Shown piece after piece: positions 8,638 to 17,117 of a stretch of 64,000 nucleotides of DNA. The notes under the pieces were generated by a model. That model saw only the letters and a list, made by a program, of their open reading frames with translations. It had not been told where the DNA came from and made no database searches. The position numbers and the translations under genes are program-made. Source of the DNA: Jiella pacifica (GTDB lineage Bacteria > Pseudomonadota > Alphaproteobacteria > Rhizobiales > Rhizobiaceae); the NCBI RefSeq assembly GCF_010500815.1, contig NZ_JAAAMG010000004.1:221566-285565 (forward strand), given 5' to 3'. Numbering within the stretch: the first letter of the stretch is position 1; each line of letters begins with the position of its first letter.

Positions 8638-9504
8638 TCAGATCTTCAACAGCCGCCGCGCATTCTCCTTCAAAATCAGCGGGCGCACCTCGTCCTTCAT
8701 CTCCAGCTTCTCGAAATCGGCGAGCCAGCGGTCGGGCTTGATCACCGGCCAGTCGGAGCCGAACAGCATTTTGTGCCGGAGGATCGAATTGGCGTATTTG
8801 ACGAGGATCGGCGGGAAGTATTTCGGCGACCAGCCGGACATGTCGATATAGACGTTCGGCTTGTGCTGGGCGATCGCCAGCGCCTCCTCCTGCCAGGGGA
8901 AGGAGGGGTGGGCCATGATGATCGGCATGTCGGGAAAATCGACGGCGACGTCGTCGAGATGGATGGGATTTGAGTATTTCATTCGCATGCCCATGCCGCC
9001 GCGCATGCCCGAACCGACGCCGGTCTGGCCGGTGTGGAAGAGGGCGATGGCGCCGGCTTCCGCGATCGCCTCGTAGAGCACGTAGGCCGAGCGATCGTTC
9101 GGATAGAAGCCCTGCATGGTCGGGTGGAACTTGAAGCCCTTGATGCCGAACTCGTCGATCAGCCGCCGCGCCTCGCGGGCGCCGGCCTTGCCCTTGGCGG
9201 GATCGATCGAGGCGAAGGGGATCATGATGTCGGAATTTTCCGCCGCGATCCCAGCCACCTCCTCGTTGGCATAGCGGCGGAAGCCGGTCTCGCGCTCGGC
9301 GTCGACCGGGAAGATGACGCAGCCGATCTTCTTTTCACGATAGTAGGCAGCCGTTTCCACCATGGTCGGCGGGTGCTCGTAGGGCGCCTTGAAATAGGTC
9401 GCCATCGCCGCCTGGAAGTCGTCGTAGCCGTCGTCCGGATGACAGCCGCAGGGCTCCTCGGCATGGGTGTGGATGTCGATGGCGATCAGGTCGTCGACGT
9501 TCAT
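8638..9504 (-). CDS. Amidohydrolase-family protein, probable aryl beta-ketoacyl-CoA hydrolase or related decarboxylase-type enzyme
   Basis: 288 residues of the Amidohydro_2 (ACMSD-related) TIM-barrel family: metal-binding HTH at 12-14 (DIHTHAEE), IKGFKFHPT, ALFHTGQTG, the HP of PIIMAHPSFPWQEE and the terminal LFGSDWPV. Some relatives next to hydroxycinnamate genes are 4-hydroxyphenyl-beta-ketoacyl-CoA hydrolases. Here a MarR gene, a crotonase and feruloyl-CoA synthase are adjacent, so cleavage of an aryl beta-ketoacyl-CoA is my preferred inference. A clear GGGAGGAA site precedes the ATG. Distance to the upstream MarR gene is 58 bp, same strand. Confidence 0.8.
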   Translation of the reverse strand: MNVDDLIAIDIHTHAEEPCGCHPDDGYDDFQAAMATYFKAPYEHPPTMVETAAYYREKKIGCVIFPVDAERETGFRRYANEEVAGIAAENSDIMIPFASIDPAKGKAGAREARRLIDEFGIKGFKFHPTMQGFYPNDRSAYVLYEAIAEAGAIALFHTGQTGVGSGMRGGMGMRMKYSNPIHLDDVAVDFPDMPIIMAHPSFPWQEEALAIAQHKPNVYIDMSGWSPKYFPPILVKYANSILRHKMLFGSDWPVIKPDRWLADFEKLEMKDEVRPLILKENARRLLKI

Positions 9505-9562
9505 AATGATTTCCTCCCTGGCTTGGGCGCGGCGCGCAGTGGCCGGATGCGGCCGGTGCGGC

Positions 9563-10060
9563 TCACAGCCCGTTCAACTTGCGCAGCAGCGCAAACAGCG
9601 TGTGGCGCTCGTCCTTCGTGAGAGCGGCTGCGCTCGCGCGTTCGTGCTGCAGGAACTTCGGCATCTTCGCCGCGACCAGGCGATGGCCGGCCTCGGTCAG
9701 CGTCAGCTCCACGGCCCGGCGGTCGTCCGGCGGGACGCGCCGCTCGATCAGCCCGGCCTCGCCAAACCCTTGCACGATCTTTGCCATATGCGAGCGCTTG
9801 ATCCTCAGGGCGTTGGCGAGAATCCCCTGGCGAACGCCCGGATTCTCACGAATCGTAATGAGAACTGAAAAGCCGCCGGGCTGCAGCCCATCCTCGGCGA
9901 AGGCGGCGAAGAACTCCTCGAAGGCTGCGATCTGGGCAAGACGCAGATGAAAGCCGAGGCTGTCGGCGAGAGGGCCGAAGGCGACGGACCCGGATCTCGC
10001 GGCGTCGCCCGTCTCGGCGTCGGCGGGTGTCGCGACGACCGGTCGCGTTGCCGCTCTCAC
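9563..10060 (-). CDS. MarR family transcriptional regulator of the ferulate genes
   Basis: 165 residues. MarR core with the dimer helix LGFHLRLAQIAAFEEFF, recognition helix GILANALRIKRSHMAKIVQG and the wing IERRVPPDDRRAVELTLTEAG. Its ATG overlaps the TGA of the crotonase gene (ATGA, 10057-10060). Regulators of this type next to feruloyl-CoA synthase genes in other bacteria respond to hydroxycinnamoyl-CoA thioesters; that role is inferred here. The candidate target is the inverted repeat at 10908-10974. Confidence 0.85.
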   Translation of the reverse strand: MRAATRPVVATPADAETGDAARSGSVAFGPLADSLGFHLRLAQIAAFEEFFAAFAEDGLQPGGFSVLITIRENPGVRQGILANALRIKRSHMAKIVQGFGEAGLIERRVPPDDRRAVELTLTEAGHRLVAAKMPKFLQHERASAAALTKDERHTLFALLRKLNGL

Positions 10061-10857
10061 GCCCCGTCGCTCCGCTTCTCCAGCGCCACCTTGCCGGCGC
10101 GCTTCTCCAGAAACGCCCGCAGCCGCTCCTTGGCCTCGGGGCTGGTCTGGGTGAAGGAGGCCATCAGGCTCTCGACGAAGAGGCCGTCCTCCGAGCTCAT
10201 GTCCTGGATGCGCGAGAGCGCGTGGATGACGGCGTAGTTCGACAGCGGCGCGTTGCCGGCGGCGGCCTTGGCGATGGACGTGGCCTTTGCCAGCGCCTCG
10301 CCTTCGCCGACCACATATTGCACGACGTTCCAGCGCTCGGCGGTCTTAGCATCGATCACCCGGCCGGAGAGCATGAGATCGCTCATCCGGGCGGCGCCCA
10401 TCAGCCTTGCGACCCGCACGGCGCCGCCGCCGCCGACGAAGATGCCGCGCTGGCCTTCGGGAAGGGCAAAGAAGGCGGAGGCGTCGGCGACGCGGATATG
10501 GGTGGAGGCTGCGAGTTCCAGCCCGCCGCCGACGACCGCGCCGTGCAGCGCCGAGACCCAGGGGATGCGGCCGCGCTCGATCATTCGGAAGACTTCATGC
10601 CAGCGCCGGGAGCCGTAGATGCCTTCGATCGGCGATTTTTCCGAATGCTCGGCGAGATCCAGCCCGGCGCAGAAATGCGGGCCGTGGCCGAAGATGACGC
10701 CGGCCTTGGCGGTTTTTTCGACATGGGCGACGGCGTCGGCGATCGCCTCGACGAAGCGGTCGGAGATGGCATTGCGCTTGCTCGGCCGGTTGAGGCCGAG
10801 AAGCGCGATCGGGCCGTCTTCCTCGATGGTCACGAATTCGCTCAGTGCCTCGTCCAT
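10057..10857 (-). CDS. Crotonase-family protein, probable hydroxycinnamoyl-CoA hydratase (lyase-like)
   Basis: 266 residues. Crotonase fold: NRPSKRNAISD, FGHGPHFCAGLDL (56-68), GAVVGGGLELAAS (106-118) and ALPEGQRGIFVGGGG (131-145). Both glutamate positions (E114, E134) are kept. It is divergent from feruloyl-CoA synthase and is transcribed with the MarR and amidohydrolase genes. Feruloyl-CoA hydratase is the obvious candidate role; the sequence alone does not separate simple hydration from hydration plus retro-aldol cleavage. The amidohydrolase and SDR nearby favour the beta-oxidative version. Confidence 0.82.
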   Translation of the reverse strand: MDEALSEFVTIEEDGPIALLGLNRPSKRNAISDRFVEAIADAVAHVEKTAKAGVIFGHGPHFCAGLDLAEHSEKSPIEGIYGSRRWHEVFRMIERGRIPWVSALHGAVVGGGLELAASTHIRVADASAFFALPEGQRGIFVGGGGAVRVARLMGAARMSDLMLSGRVIDAKTAERWNVVQYVVGEGEALAKATSIAKAAAGNAPLSNYAVIHALSRIQDMSSEDGLFVESLMASFTQTSPEAKERLRAFLEKRAGKVALEKRSDGA

Positions 10858-10907
10858 CGTGCCGTTCTCCGCCGCGCATTCCTATATTTTGCGCATCAGA
10901 ACACCGC

Positions 10908-10974
10908 CTGAGAGCGGAAGTCAATTTTGTTTCCACATGGATTGTTTTCGAGTGGACAAAATTGCCGCTCTCGG
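10908..10974. promoter_or_regulatory. Long interrupted inverted repeat in the crotonase/fcs divergent promoter
   Basis: The left arm contains GAGAGCGG (10910-10917), then CAATTTTGT (10922-10930), then CCAC. The right arm is the reverse complement of the same three modules in the same order (CCAC partner at 10952-10955, ACAAAATTG 10956-10964, CCGCTCTC 10965-10972), but without the 4-nt and 2-nt insertions seen on the left. The A+T-rich core contrasts with its surroundings. Likely regulator-binding sites controlling both directions; a cruciform or RNA hairpin is also possible. Confidence 0.55.
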
Positions 10975-11026
10975 TCACTTTCGGGCTGCATCGAAGGGTT
11001 CGGGATCGATGCGACGGGAGGATGGC

Positions 11027-12922
11027 ATGAACGACGAACCGGTAACGGCATCGAGGGCGATGTCGGGCGGTAATCAGGCACCGCCGCTGCGGCCGTCGCG
11101 GGTTTGGGAGCCGGTGATCCGAACCGAGGAGCGGCCCGATGGCTGCCTCGTCGTCACCCAGGACGGCGAGCTGCCACCTTATCCCTCGCGCATGACCGAA
11201 AAGCTGCTCCAATGGGCTGAGAAGGCGCCGGACCGCACGCTCTTTGCCCAGCGGCCGGCGGCTGGCGCGCCGGGCTGGAACCGGATCAGTTACGGCCAAA
11301 TGGTCGCCCGCATGCGCGCACTCGGCCAGGCGCTCCTCGACAGTCCGGCCTCGGCGGAGCGTCCGGTTATGATCCTCTCCGGCAATTCCCTGGAGCATGC
11401 GACGCTGGCGCTGGCCGCCATGCATGTCGGCATTCCCTACGCGCCGATCTCGCCGGCCTATTCGCTGATGTCTGAGGATTTCGGCAAGCTGAAGGGGATC
11501 GCCGGGGATCTGACGCCCGGCCTCGTCTTCGCCAGCAGCGGCAAGGCCTTTGCCAAGGCGATCGCCGCGGTCACGCCCGAGGATGCGCTCGTCGTCCTCG
11601 GCGGCGAGGTCGAGGTCGACGGAAGGGCGAGCGTCTCCTTCGGTTCGCTGCTCGAAACGGTTCCGACCGTAGCGGTCGAAGAGGCGTATGAGGGGGTCGG
11701 CGCCGATACCGTGGCCAAGATCCTCTTCACCTCCGGCTCCACCGGCAGCCCCAAGGGCGTGATCCAGAGCCATGGCATGCTCGCCGCCAATCAGGCGATG
11801 GTCGCCGACTGCTACCGCTTTCTCGAAGACGAGCCGCCGGTGCTGGTCGACTGGGCGCCGTGGAACCATACGGCCTCCGGCAACAAGGTGTTCAACCTCA
11901 CCTTCTGGCACGGCGGCAGCTACTACATCGACGAAGGCAAGCCGACGCCGGGCGGCATGGACGAGACCTGCCGCAACCTGAAGGAAATCTCGCCGACCTG
12001 GTACTTCAACGTGCCGAAGGGCTACGAGGAGCTGACCCGGCGCTTCCGGGAGGATGCCGATCTGCGACGGTCCTTCTTCCGCGATCTGAAGATGATGATG
12101 TATGCCGGCGCCGGCATGGCCCAGCACACCTGGGACGCCCTCGAAGCCCATGCGTTCGAGACCCTCGGTCATCGGGTGCGGCTCGTCTCCGGCCTCGGCT
12201 CGACCGAGACCGGCCCCTTCGCCATCGCCGGCACGGACCCGCAGCCGCAATCCGGCAATATCGGCATTCCGGCTCGGGAAGTGACCTTGAAACTGGTGCC
12301 GAGTGGCGACCGGTTGGAGGCGCGGCTGAAGAGCCGGAGCATCACCCCCGGCTACTGGCGCAAGCCGGAACTCACCGCCGAAGCCTTCGACGAGGAGGGC
12401 TTCTACCGGCTCGGCGACGCGTTGCGCTTTGCCGAAGCCGGAAAGGCCGAGAAGGGCTTTCTGTTCGACGGCCGCGTCGCGGAGAACTTCAAGCTGGGCA
12501 CCGGAACCTGGGTCGCCGTCGGCCCCTTGCGCGCCGCCCTGGTCGATCACTTCGGCGCGCTGATCCGCGATGCGGTCATTGCCGGGGAGGAGCATGACGA
12601 GGTCGGTGCCCTGGGGCTTGCCGACATGGCCGAATGTCGGCGGCTGCTCGGGCAGGCGGCGGACGGGCTCGGCGATGCCGAACTTCTCGCCCATCCCGCC
12701 CTGCGCCATGAACTTGCCACCCGGCTTTCCGCCTTCGCCGCCAAGGCGACTGGGTCGGCGACGCGGGTCGTGCGGCTGGTGCTGATCGACGGGGCACCGT
12801 CGATCGATCGCGGCGAGGTGACCGACAAGGGCTCGCTCAATCAGCGGGCGGTGTTGGCCAATCGCAAGGGACTCGTCGCCGCTCTCTACGATGACGCCGA
12901 TCCGCGCCTGATCCGGATCTGA
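11027..12922 (+). CDS. fcs: Feruloyl-CoA synthase
   Basis: 631 residues. The sequence reads like feruloyl-CoA synthases throughout: PSRMTEKLLQWAEKAPDRT, MILSGNSLEHATLALAAM, GIPYAPISPAYSLMSED, the AMP-binding motif FTSGSTGSPKG at 234-244, and NHTASGNKVFNLTFWHGGSYY. It activates ferulate, and usually p-coumarate and caffeate, to CoA thioesters with ATP. The ATG at 11027 follows GGGAGGA. It faces away from the crotonase-MarR-amidohydrolase operon across 169 bp carrying an inverted repeat. The C-terminal catalytic-lysine region seems divergent (IDRGEVTDKGSLNQRAV), which is usual in this subfamily. Confidence 0.93.
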   Translation: MNDEPVTASRAMSGGNQAPPLRPSRVWEPVIRTEERPDGCLVVTQDGELPPYPSRMTEKLLQWAEKAPDRTLFAQRPAAGAPGWNRISYGQMVARMRALGQALLDSPASAERPVMILSGNSLEHATLALAAMHVGIPYAPISPAYSLMSEDFGKLKGIAGDLTPGLVFASSGKAFAKAIAAVTPEDALVVLGGEVEVDGRASVSFGSLLETVPTVAVEEAYEGVGADTVAKILFTSGSTGSPKGVIQSHGMLAANQAMVADCYRFLEDEPPVLVDWAPWNHTASGNKVFNLTFWHGGSYYIDEGKPTPGGMDETCRNLKEISPTWYFNVPKGYEELTRRFREDADLRRSFFRDLKMMMYAGAGMAQHTWDALEAHAFETLGHRVRLVSGLGSTETGPFAIAGTDPQPQSGNIGIPAREVTLKLVPSGDRLEARLKSRSITPGYWRKPELTAEAFDEEGFYRLGDALRFAEAGKAEKGFLFDGRVAENFKLGTGTWVAVGPLRAALVDHFGALIRDAVIAGEEHDEVGALGLADMAECRRLLGQAADGLGDAELLAHPALRHELATRLSAFAAKATGSATRVVRLVLIDGAPSIDRGEVTDKGSLNQRAVLANRKGLVAALYDDADPRLIRI

Positions 12923-13020
12923 TCCCGATTTCCTCACGTCGTGCCGAACCCGAGGCGAGATCGCGGCAGCATCGCGGCGGAAGCCGATCGTGCGGCCATA
13001 AACGCAGCAGCGTGCCTATC

Positions 13021-13036
13021 ATGCAGGCGACTGCAT
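13021..13036. promoter_or_regulatory. Possible enhancer-protein site upstream of amtB
   Basis: The dyad ATGCA-N6-TGCAT lies about 75 bp upstream of the sigma54 promoter. NtrC sites have the form TGCAC-N5-GTGCA, so this is only a loose match. Given the gene downstream, an NtrC role is conceivable but weakly supported. Confidence 0.25.
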
Positions 13037-13111
13037 CAAAACTAGGCAGGCCGGCGGCGCGATCATCGACCCAAACCGCCGTCTCTTAGGCATTTCCCTC
13101 TGTCCGGCGAG

Positions 13112-13128
13112 TTGGCACGACTTTTGAT
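13112..13128 (+). promoter_or_regulatory. Sigma54 (RpoN) promoter of amtB
   Basis: TTGGCACG-ACTT-TTGAT matches the -24/-12 consensus TGGCACG-N4-TTGCW with one mismatch in the -12 element. It is the right distance upstream (about 75 bp) of the amtB ATG. Ammonium transporter genes are classically NtrC/RpoN-controlled, so nitrogen-limited expression is expected. Confidence 0.8.
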
Positions 13129-13202
13129 TAGGAGTGATCGGGCCCGGAGTTTCAAAGGCGCCAGCCGCAAGGGTCGGTCAACGATCGGAAGTACGAAAAA
13201 AG

Positions 13203-14603
13203 ATGATGAGACCATTCTTCAACGCACGAACGCTCGCCGCCACGGGCCTTGGGCTCGGCGCGCTCGCGCTCGCCTGTGACCCCTCCTTCGCGCAGGACGC
13301 CCAGGCGACTGCAAGCGCGGCCACCGACGCGGCTGCTCCGGCCGCGAGCACCGTCGACAAGGGGGACGTGGCCTGGATGATGACGGCGACCCTGCTCGTC
13401 CTCTTCATGACCATGCCGGGCCTGGCCCTGTTCTATGGCGGCCTGGTGCGCGCCAAGAACATGCTGTCCATTCTCATGCAGTGCACGATCATCACCGGCG
13501 TCGTGATGATCGTCTGGACCCTGTGGGGCTATTCATTCGCCTTCGGCGGCGGCACCAGCTATTTCTGGGGCGGTTTCGGCAAGCTGTTCCTGTCCGGCGT
13601 CACCGTCGATTCCAAGTCGGCCACCTTCACCGACGGCGTCGAGATCCCCGAATATCTCTTCATCGTCTTCCAGATGACCTTCGCGGTGATCACCCCGGCG
13701 CTGATCGTCGGCGCCTTCGCCGAGCGCATCAAGTTCTCGGCGGTCATCCTGTTCACCATCCTCTGGGTGACCTTCGTCTACTTCCCGGTCGCGCACATGG
13801 TGTGGGACGGCTCCGGCCTGATCTTCAACGGCGTCCTCTCCGGCGGCGTCGGCGCGCTCGACTTCGCCGGCGGCACGGTCGTCCACATCAATGCCGGCAT
13901 CGCCGCGCTCATCGGCTGCATGTTCGTCGGCAAGCGCAACGGCCTCGGCAAGGACATCATGGCGCCGCACTCGATGACGCTGACCATGGTCGGCGCCTCG
14001 ATCCTGTGGGTGGGCTGGTTCGGCTTCAACGCCGGTTCCAACCTGGAATCCACCTCGGCCGCGGTGCTGGCGATGGTCAATACCTTCACGGCCACCGCCG
14101 GCGCCCTCGTCGCCTGGTGCGTGATCGAGTCGATGATGCGCGGCAAGGCCTCGATGCTGGGCGCTGCCTCCGGCATCGTCGCCGGCCTCGTCGCCGTCAC
14201 CCCGGCCTGCGGCACGATCGGCCCTGTCGGCGCCATCGTCCTCGGGGCGATCGCCAGCGGCGTCTGCTACTTCTTCGTCTCGGTGGTGAAGAACGCGCTG
14301 AAATACGACGACAGCCTGGACGTCTTCGGCATCCATGGCGTCGGCGGCATCGTCGGCGCGATCGGCACCGGCATCTTCACCTCGACCTCCCTCGGCGGCA
14401 TCGGCTATGCCGAGGGCGTGACCATGGGGGCGCAGGTCTGGGCGCAGATCGTCGCCATCCTCATCACCGTCGTGTGGTGCGGCATCGGTTCGGCGATCTT
14501 CTTCGCCATCACCAAGGCGCTGGTCGGCCTGCGCCCGACGATGGAGGAAGAGCGCGAGGGCCTCGACCTCATCTATCACGGCGAGGCGGCCTACCACTCG
14601 TAA
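13203..14603 (+). CDS. amtB: Ammonium transporter Amt
   Basis: 466 residues with a signal peptide (RTLAATGLGLGALALA ... SFAQ), a short Ala/Thr-rich stretch, then about 11 membrane helices. Family marks: MTMPGLALFYGGLVRAKN, AGGTVVHINAG with the first channel histidine, WVGWFGFNAGS, and FGIHGVGGIVGA with the second histidine. It conducts ammonium/ammonia across the inner membrane. Start chosen at the first of two adjacent ATGs before RPFFNARTL. A glnK gene is normally directly upstream of amtB but none is present here on either side. Confidence 0.96.
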   Translation: MMRPFFNARTLAATGLGLGALALACDPSFAQDAQATASAATDAAAPAASTVDKGDVAWMMTATLLVLFMTMPGLALFYGGLVRAKNMLSILMQCTIITGVVMIVWTLWGYSFAFGGGTSYFWGGFGKLFLSGVTVDSKSATFTDGVEIPEYLFIVFQMTFAVITPALIVGAFAERIKFSAVILFTILWVTFVYFPVAHMVWDGSGLIFNGVLSGGVGALDFAGGTVVHINAGIAALIGCMFVGKRNGLGKDIMAPHSMTLTMVGASILWVGWFGFNAGSNLESTSAAVLAMVNTFTATAGALVAWCVIESMMRGKASMLGAASGIVAGLVAVTPACGTIGPVGAIVLGAIASGVCYFFVSVVKNALKYDDSLDVFGIHGVGGIVGAIGTGIFTSTSLGGIGYAEGVTMGAQVWAQIVAILITVVWCGIGSAIFFAITKALVGLRPTMEEEREGLDLIYHGEAAYHS

Positions 14604-14650
14604 GGCGACGCTCGTCGCCCCTTTTGGGGGCGGCGGCTCTCCCGCAATGC

Positions 14651-14690
14651 GGCCCGCGGATCGGCGACGATCCGCGGGCCTTCTCGTTTC
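14651..14690 (+). terminator. Rho-independent terminator after amtB
   Basis: Perfect 13-bp stem (GGCCCGCGGATCG, 14651-14663, with its complement at 14668-14680), 4-nt loop GCGA, followed by TTCTCGTTTC. It lies 48 bp after the amtB stop. Confidence 0.8.
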
Positions 14691-14806
14691 GGCAGGGCGG
14701 ACGCAGCGTTTCCTTGCAAAGCCGCGCATGACTCTACCTCTCCTCCAGAAAGCTGCGGTTCCCGCATCGGCGCGAACCGCGCAGACATGGAAGAGGAGAT
14801 GATCCG

Positions 14807-15814
14807 ATGAAGGCCATCAAACTGGCAAAGCCCGGCGGTCTCGACCGCCTCTCTCTCGTCGACATGGAGGATCCCGGCCAGCCGGGGCCGGGCGAGATCC
14901 GCGTCCGGCTGCGGGCGAGTTCGTTGAATTTCCACGACTACGGCGTCGTCTCGGGCAAGATGCCGACCGAGGACGGTCGCATTCCGATGTCCGACGGGGC
15001 CGGCGAGGTCGAAGCCGTCGGCGAGGGCGTCTCCGAGTTCCGACCGGGCGATCACGTCGTTTCCGGCTTCTTTCCGAAATGGCTGGACGGGGAAGCGGCC
15101 GTCGCCGACTTCAGGACGACCCCCGGCGACGGCGTCGACGGCTATGCCCGCGAGGCGGTGGTCCGGCCGGCGACGTGGTTCACCCACGCGCCGAAGGGCT
15201 ACAGCCATGCCGAGGCGGCGACGTTGACCACCGCTGGGCTCACGGCCTGGCGGGCGCTCGTCGTCGACGGCGGGCTGAAGGCGGGCGACACGGTGCTGAC
15301 ACTCGGCACCGGCGGCGTCTCGATCTTCGCGCTGCAGATCGCCAGGGCGATGGGCGCGCGGGTGATCTCCACCTCCTCCTCGGAGGAAAAGCTCGAGCGG
15401 CTGAAGAGCCTCGGGGCGGATGGGGTGATCAACTACAGGACCGACGAGGAGTGGGGGAAGAAGGTCCTCGACCTGACGGACGGCCGCGGCGCCGACGTCG
15501 TCGTTGAGGTCGGCGGCCCGAAGACCCTCGACCAGTCGATCACCGGCTGCCGCATCGCCGGCCACATTGCGCTCATCGGCGTCCTCACCGGTCGCTCCGG
15601 CGAGGTGCCGACGGCAGCGATGATGGCCAAGCAGCAGACACTGAAGGGCCTCATCGTCGGCAGCCGCACCCATCAGCAGGATTTCGTCCGGGCGCTGGAG
15701 GCGACGGGGGTGAAGCCGGTGATCGACCGGACTTTCGGCTTGGCCGAAATCGCGGATGCCTTCCGCCATGAGGAGTCCGGCGCGCATTTCGGCAAGATCT
15801 GCTTGGAGATCTGA
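14807..15814 (+). CDS. Zinc-type alcohol dehydrogenase-like (MDR) NAD(P)-dependent oxidoreductase
   Basis: 335 residues of the medium-chain dehydrogenase/reductase family. The catalytic GroES-like domain has SLNFHDYGVVSGKMP and SDGAGEVEAVGEGV; the Rossmann domain has LTLGTGGVSIFALQIA (glycine-rich) and GADGVINYRTDEEWG. The classical catalytic-zinc cysteine and histidine near residue 40 are not in the usual form, so it may be a zinc-independent quinone-reductase-like member. Own RBS (GAGGAG) upstream; flanked by a terminator on the left and repeats on the right, so probably a single-gene unit. Substrate unknown. Confidence 0.85.
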   Translation: MKAIKLAKPGGLDRLSLVDMEDPGQPGPGEIRVRLRASSLNFHDYGVVSGKMPTEDGRIPMSDGAGEVEAVGEGVSEFRPGDHVVSGFFPKWLDGEAAVADFRTTPGDGVDGYAREAVVRPATWFTHAPKGYSHAEAATLTTAGLTAWRALVVDGGLKAGDTVLTLGTGGVSIFALQIARAMGARVISTSSSEEKLERLKSLGADGVINYRTDEEWGKKVLDLTDGRGADVVVEVGGPKTLDQSITGCRIAGHIALIGVLTGRSGEVPTAAMMAKQQTLKGLIVGSRTHQQDFVRALEATGVKPVIDRTFGLAEIADAFRHEESGAHFGKICLEI

Positions 15815-15858
15815 GGGGAGGGTTTCGATCTCTTTTGGGCGAGCGTTTCGGCAGCTCG

Positions 15859-15910
15859 CCCCCCCTCTGCCCTGCCGGGCATCTCCCCCTCAAGGGGGGA
15901 AATCGGCAGC
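15859..15910 (+). repeat. Palindromic intergenic repeat, copy A
   Basis: Contains CCCCCTCTGCCCT, GGGCATCTCCCCC and AAGGGGGGA in series, able to form a hairpin through TGCCC/GGGCA. Copy B lies inverted 98 bp away and a diverged third copy is at 57064-57112. Such elements are common between rhizobial genes. Confidence 0.75.
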
Positions 15911-16007
15911 TTTGGGGGCGGCCAATCCCCGTGGGCATCCATGCTGTTGTCGACTTCCATGCCAGAGCATCAGCGCATCAAGGGATTGCGGTCCAGTCGT
16001 GCAGGGT

Positions 16008-16052
16008 CGATCTCCCTCCTTGTGGGGGAGATGCCCGTCAGGGCAGAGGGGG
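16008..16052 (-). repeat. Palindromic intergenic repeat, copy B (inverted relative to A)
   Basis: Reverse complement reads CCCCCCTCTGCCCTGACG, GGGCATCTCCCCC, ACAAGGAGGGAGATCG, matching copy A with few changes. The two copies could pair as a long stem in RNA. Confidence 0.75.
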
Positions 16053-16128
16053 GTGCCTCGGCGCATGCTCGTGACGATGATCTGCGGGACGATCGCAGCC
16101 GGCCCCCGCAAACGCGCGACCTATTCCC

Positions 16129-16890
16129 CTACATCGCCTCCTTGATCCCCTTGTCGATCAGCCAGACGTTGACCGGATAGGCGGTCAGGAAGCCGCAGAT
16201 CATGGCGATCTGCATCATGAACCAGAACTCGACGCTGTTGACCTCTAGGCTGGCGCCGAGAAGGCTCGCAAAGATCCAGAAATGGGCGAGCGCCATGAAG
16301 CCGTACATGCCGACCTGCCAGGCGGTGAGCGACAGCGTGTCGGCCTTCAGCGCTGCGAGGATCCCTTGGCCGACGGACATGTCGTCGTTCATCGGCTTGA
16401 TGGCGAAATACTGGAAGACGATGCCGAAGCCGAAGGCGAGGACGAAGTCGAGAATCCAGACGGCGAACATCTTTTCGGAAAAGAGGCTTTGCCAGCCGAG
16501 CCAGACGGCGACCGCCGGGACGAAGAAGGCCAGCCACTCGGCGCAGATATCGCCGAGGGTGCAGCCGGCGCCGCAATGGGCGGCTCCCTTGCCGACGGTG
16601 GCGTAATGCGGCGTCTTTGCCTTGGATGGCATCGGCTTGCCGGCTTCCATCGCCGCATGCGCCCGGCTGTGGGAGGCGAGGCGCCCCCATTTCCAATAGG
16701 CCCAGACGGCGATCGGCCCGGCGTAAAGCCCGCTGATCGGCCAGACGAAGTTCATGATCGTCATGTGCTGCGGGTCGCGGCTGACGTCGAAGGCGATGAG
16801 AACCGCCGAGGCGGCGCCTAGGAGAAGCGTGATTATCGCAAGAATATGTAGCCAGGTCGGGATCATCACAAACTCCACCGTCGAGACCAT
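16129..16890 (-). CDS. DUF4396 domain-containing membrane protein
   Basis: 253 residues with roughly six hydrophobic helices. The first half has WLHILAIITLLLGAASAVLIA and a cytosolic-looking loop; the second half has HCGAGCTLGDICAEW, a cysteine pair motif diagnostic of DUF4396, followed by several transmembrane segments. Function not known; the cysteines could bind metal. The ATG at 16866 (MIPTWLH) is an alternative start eight residues in. No obvious partner gene. Confidence 0.85.
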   Translation of the reverse strand: MVSTVEFVMIPTWLHILAIITLLLGAASAVLIAFDVSRDPQHMTIMNFVWPISGLYAGPIAVWAYWKWGRLASHSRAHAAMEAGKPMPSKAKTPHYATVGKGAAHCGAGCTLGDICAEWLAFFVPAVAVWLGWQSLFSEKMFAVWILDFVLAFGFGIVFQYFAIKPMNDDMSVGQGILAALKADTLSLTAWQVGMYGFMALAHFWIFASLLGASLEVNSVEFWFMMQIAMICGFLTAYPVNVWLIDKGIKEAM

Positions 16891-16949
16891 CGCGAGGTGG
16901 ATGACCGGCCGAGGCCCGGTGCGAAGTCCCGATGGGGAAGCTCAGCGCA

Positions 16950-17002
16950 AACGTCAAAGCCCCGCGTGCGTCGCGACCATATCGGTCGCGGCTGCGCGGG
17001 GC
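16950..17002 (-). terminator. Terminator downstream of rpsU
   Basis: Long hairpin with outer stem GCCCCGCG (16959-16966) / CGCGGGGC (16995-17002) and inner stem CGCGACC (16972-16978) / GGTCGCG (16984-16990), loop ATATC. On the minus strand it is followed by TTTGACGTTTG. Suits termination of rpsU transcription. Confidence 0.65.
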
Positions 17003-17117
17003 ATCGGCATGTCTATGAGGCTAGGCCTCTCGAATCGTCTGATCGAGCCGGATGCGGTCTTCGTCCCTCGCTTGGGGCGAATGACCGCGAATGCGAATCG
17101 TTCCGGCCGCTGACGCT

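Larger units (their letters stand above)
15815..16128. other. Intergenic region filled by an inverted pair of repeats
   Basis: No gene is seen. The stretch is mostly two inverted copies of a palindromic repeat (listed separately) and the unique sequence between them. Confidence 0.7.
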
